Shown: in pieces, positions 62,134-64,000 of the stretch
How the letters are laid out: every line of letters begins with the position of its first letter
How positions within the stretch are numbered: position 1 is the stretch's first letter
Program-made: the position numbers and the translations under genes
The notes under the pieces: generated by a model
Seen by the model: the letters and a program-made list of their open reading frames with translations, nothing else
What the model was told of the DNA's origin: nothing
The model's database searches: none
Assembly: GCA_963664665.2 (NCBI GenBank)
Contig: CAXXMH010000004.1
Location: forward strand, 372,001 to 436,000
DNA from: Bin55 sp963664665
GTDB taxonomy: Bacteria > Pseudomonadota > Gammaproteobacteria > Pseudomonadales > Azotimanducaceae
DNA: 64,000 bases
Direction of reading: 5' to 3'

Positions 62134-64000
62134 TGCTGATTGGCTGTGAGACGAGTCTTCCGAGTGCCTGGCGCATTGGTTCGAGACCAGCGAGCATCGC
62201 CGCGAAGACGCCGAGAAGGATGGGCATTAATACCGGTTCCCAAGTGAACGCGAGATCGAAAGACCATCCGTAGGCGCGTGGATTCACTAAGTAACAGAGA
62301 TTCCACGCGATCGCGAAACTCAAAGGGAGTGCAACTATCGTCGCGAATACGCCAATCAGCGCGTTCTGTAGCAGCGCACTCAACGCCAGCTTCGCCCTAG
62401 ATGTGCCCATCATCGTCAGTAATCGCATCTCCTTCAAGCGTTTGGCTTGCATGCCGACGAGGGCACATGCCATCCCGATAACTGCAACAAATATCGCGAT
62501 GTTCACCATGACTTGCGCTGTGGCGAAGCTCGCATTGAAGAGCTGAATTGCAGCGTTACGAAGCTCATCGGAAGCGACGACGCTGACATTGGGAAATCGT
62601 TCGGCAATCTCCAGACGGACGACATCGGGTTCCGACGTATCGATACTGAATCGATCTGCGGCGAGTCGGTCTAAGCGCACAAGCTTCGAAGGCACGATCG
62701 CGCGACTTCGAATTTCGCCGTAGTCCTTGAAGATGTAGAGGATAGGTATGGAATGATCTGGATTCAATGCGATGTCAATCGACACGCGCTGTCCGACTCG
62801 GAAATCGTGCGTCCTCGCCGCAATTTCATTGACGAAGATACCTGCTTTAGATTCGCCTGTATAGCCATAGCGAACCTGCTCAAATTCGTCAATCATTGCT
62901 GCAGTGACTTGGACCAGAACCCCGTCCAACTGCGCGAGCCCTCGTTGATAAGATCGGACTGTTTCGATGTTGGGTAGCGCCTCAATGTCGGTTACATTGA
63001 TTCCCGCTGCATCAGATAGATTCAAATCACTGGCGAGTCGTTGTTCGAGAAGCGCGGAAAATTCAGTCTTGAAGCTTCCGAGCATGAGTCCAATTCCAAT
63101 CGCCGTCGCCACGGCGATCGACAGAGCATTAATTGCAAGGCGAATGTCATCGGCAGTTGTGAGCGCATTGCGCAGATTCATGCGCAGCGTGATCGAATTC
63201 GTCCGAAGGTGCTTGAGGCCAAACGTGCCCATCTTTATTGCTAGCGGGACGATGCAGAAGATGCTTAGCAGACAGAAGCAGACACTTAGCAGAGACGCGC
63301 CCAATAATCCGCTCCGGTCCGACAGTCCATAGGCGATGCCAGCGAGCGCCAGCCCGGAAGCGATCCACCAGACATGGTTCCTACGTCTTGTGACCCGCCG
63401 CTGTGCGAAGACGCCGACAAGAATCGCGGTTGTCGACCCCAAAACAACAGCCTTCCAGAACGCTACTTCGTTCATCGACCGCCACGTCTCGATAGGTGAA
63501 GTACCGCTGAGGTAAGAGAGAATCGCGAGTCCCGCTGCAACGCCGAATACACATCCGGCAAACCCAAATAGCGAACACTGGAGGAAGATCAGAAGGCGTT
63601 GCTGTGTTTCAGAGACGCCAAGCGAGTCAAGCAATGCCATCTGTACTTCTCTATTTCGCAGGTTACTCTGGATCGCTTGAAATACGATGAAACCTGCAAC
63701 GAGCAGTGTGAGAAGGCTCAACATTCCCAGGTTAAAAACAATCGCGTCGCCGAGCTGTTCTGAGGGATCCCACAACGTAAATGGCAGGACGTCATAACCT
63801 GAGAGAACCACCTCGGTTGACTCTGGTTGTGCAGCGGCGAGCAAACCAGGTACAACAAGATCCCACCACGGACTCTTCACTCGTTCAGCTCTGAGCCAAA
63901 CCGCGTCTACTGCGGCTTCTCGACCAAGTAAGCGCTGAGCCGTCGGTAGGTCCGCGACTAAGCGACGTTGTCTTGCGTCGATGCTGCTAATCACCAGCGC
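62123..64000 (-). CDS. FtsX-type ABC transporter permease (5' end outside window)
   Basis: At least 623 residues are visible; the reading frame runs through position 64000, so the N-terminus is missing. Several membrane spans are grouped as in FtsX/MacB-like permeases: MLSLLTLLVAGFIVFQAI, then LLIFLQCSLFGFAGCVFGVA with LDSLGVSETQQRLL before it, and a second set near the C-terminus (MVNIAIFVAVIGMACALVG, LALSALLQNALIGVFATIVA). KRLKEMRLLTMMGTSRAKL is the typical cytoplasmic loop. With an ATPase (not in the window) and the AttH-like lipoprotein it would form an export or lipoprotein-handling complex. Confidence 0.87.
   Translation of the reverse strand, partial: ALVISSIDARQRRLVADLPTAQRLLGREAAVDAVWLRAERVKSPWWDLVVPGLLAAAQPESTEVVLSGYDVLPFTLWDPSEQLGDAIVFNLGMLSLLTLLVAGFIVFQAIQSNLRNREVQMALLDSLGVSETQQRLLIFLQCSLFGFAGCVFGVAAGLAILSYLSGTSPIETWRSMNEVAFWKAVVLGSTTAILVGVFAQRRVTRRRNHVWWIASGLALAGIAYGLSDRSGLLGASLLSVCFCLLSIFCIVPLAIKMGTFGLKHLRTNSITLRMNLRNALTTADDIRLAINALSIAVATAIGIGLMLGSFKTEFSALLEQRLASDLNLSDAAGINVTDIEALPNIETVRSYQRGLAQLDGVLVQVTAAMIDEFEQVRYGYTGESKAGIFVNEIAARTHDFRVGQRVSIDIALNPDHSIPILYIFKDYGEIRSRAIVPSKLVRLDRLAADRFSIDTSEPDVVRLEIAERFPNVSVVASDELRNAAIQLFNASFATAQVMVNIAIFVAVIGMACALVGMQAKRLKEMRLLTMMGTSRAKLALSALLQNALIGVFATIVALPLSFAIAWNLCYLVNPRAYGWSFDLAFTWEPVLMPILLGVFAAMLAGLEPMRQALGRLVSQPISSVR

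Noticed and set aside
1..64000. CRISPR arrays, rRNA or tRNA genes
   Set aside because: No regularly spaced repeats, rRNA stretches or clear tRNA T-loop and acceptor patterns were found by eye; a tRNAscan run would settle it.

Overview
The window looks like a chromosomal segment of a Gram-negative bacterium. Evidence: two TonB-dependent outer-membrane receptors, two lipoprotein signal peptides, a MetR-type regulator with TGAA-N5-TTCA operators, a good Fur box and a DinJ/YafQ toxin-antitoxin pair. Together these suggest a gammaproteobacterium, possibly marine or host-associated because it carries several phytanoyl-CoA-dioxygenase-type oxygenases. That placement is inference. Base composition looks near 50% GC by eye. 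No rRNA, tRNA or CRISPR array was seen.

Left part (1-40.7 kb). Six ABC exporter half-transporters form three pairs. Each pair has one 'A-type' half (1-1866 partial, 18409-20418, 33277-35313) and one 'B-type' half (1863-4403, 22757-24694, 35319-37430). Two pairs are tight B-then-A operons. The middle pair is split by two oppositely oriented oxygenase genes: a PhyH-type dioxygenase and a CmcJ/NvfI-type protein. Around them lie a PhyH-HEAT fusion, two TonB-dependent receptors (one behind a Fur box), metR with its operators, an M16 zinc-peptidase lipoprotein, a PEP-synthase/rifampicin-phosphotransferase-like enzyme, two tandem PQQ-propeller half-genes, a metallophosphoesterase and an MhpD-like protein. 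This set could be a uptake-modification-export locus, but its substrate is unknown.

Defence operon 1 (5.6-13.0 kb). A tightly packed four-gene minus-strand operon encodes a protein of unknown function, a two-motif phospholipase-D-like protein, a 1199-residue RapA/SNF2-type helicase and a small protein. It has the look of a restriction-like anti-phage system, and a DinJ/YafQ pair sits beside it.

Defence island 2 (40.7-53.5 kb). Two IS1595-type elements in opposite orientation (40705-42005 intact, 48825-50135 with a broken transposase) enclose decayed insertion-sequence remnants, a 585-residue protein with a DisA/diadenylate-cyclase-like domain, and a three-gene CBASS operon (patatin effector, CD-NTase, E2-like protein with a SEC-C zinc motif; 'type II-short' layout). 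Directly outside is a compact restriction-modification locus: a PD-(D/E)XK nuclease facing an N6-adenine methyltransferase and a half-size specificity subunit.

Right part (54-64 kb). This is mostly housekeeping metabolism on the minus strand: a biotin-carrier / crotonase / carboxyltransferase operon with a small membrane protein; a cystathionine-gamma-synthase-family enzyme, SDR oxidoreductase and purC block; a Nudix hydrolase; and an AttH/CrtC-like lipoprotein with an FtsX-type permease that runs off the right edge. A truncated CmcJ-family gene fragment (53899-54069) marks the junction between the defence island and the metabolic region.
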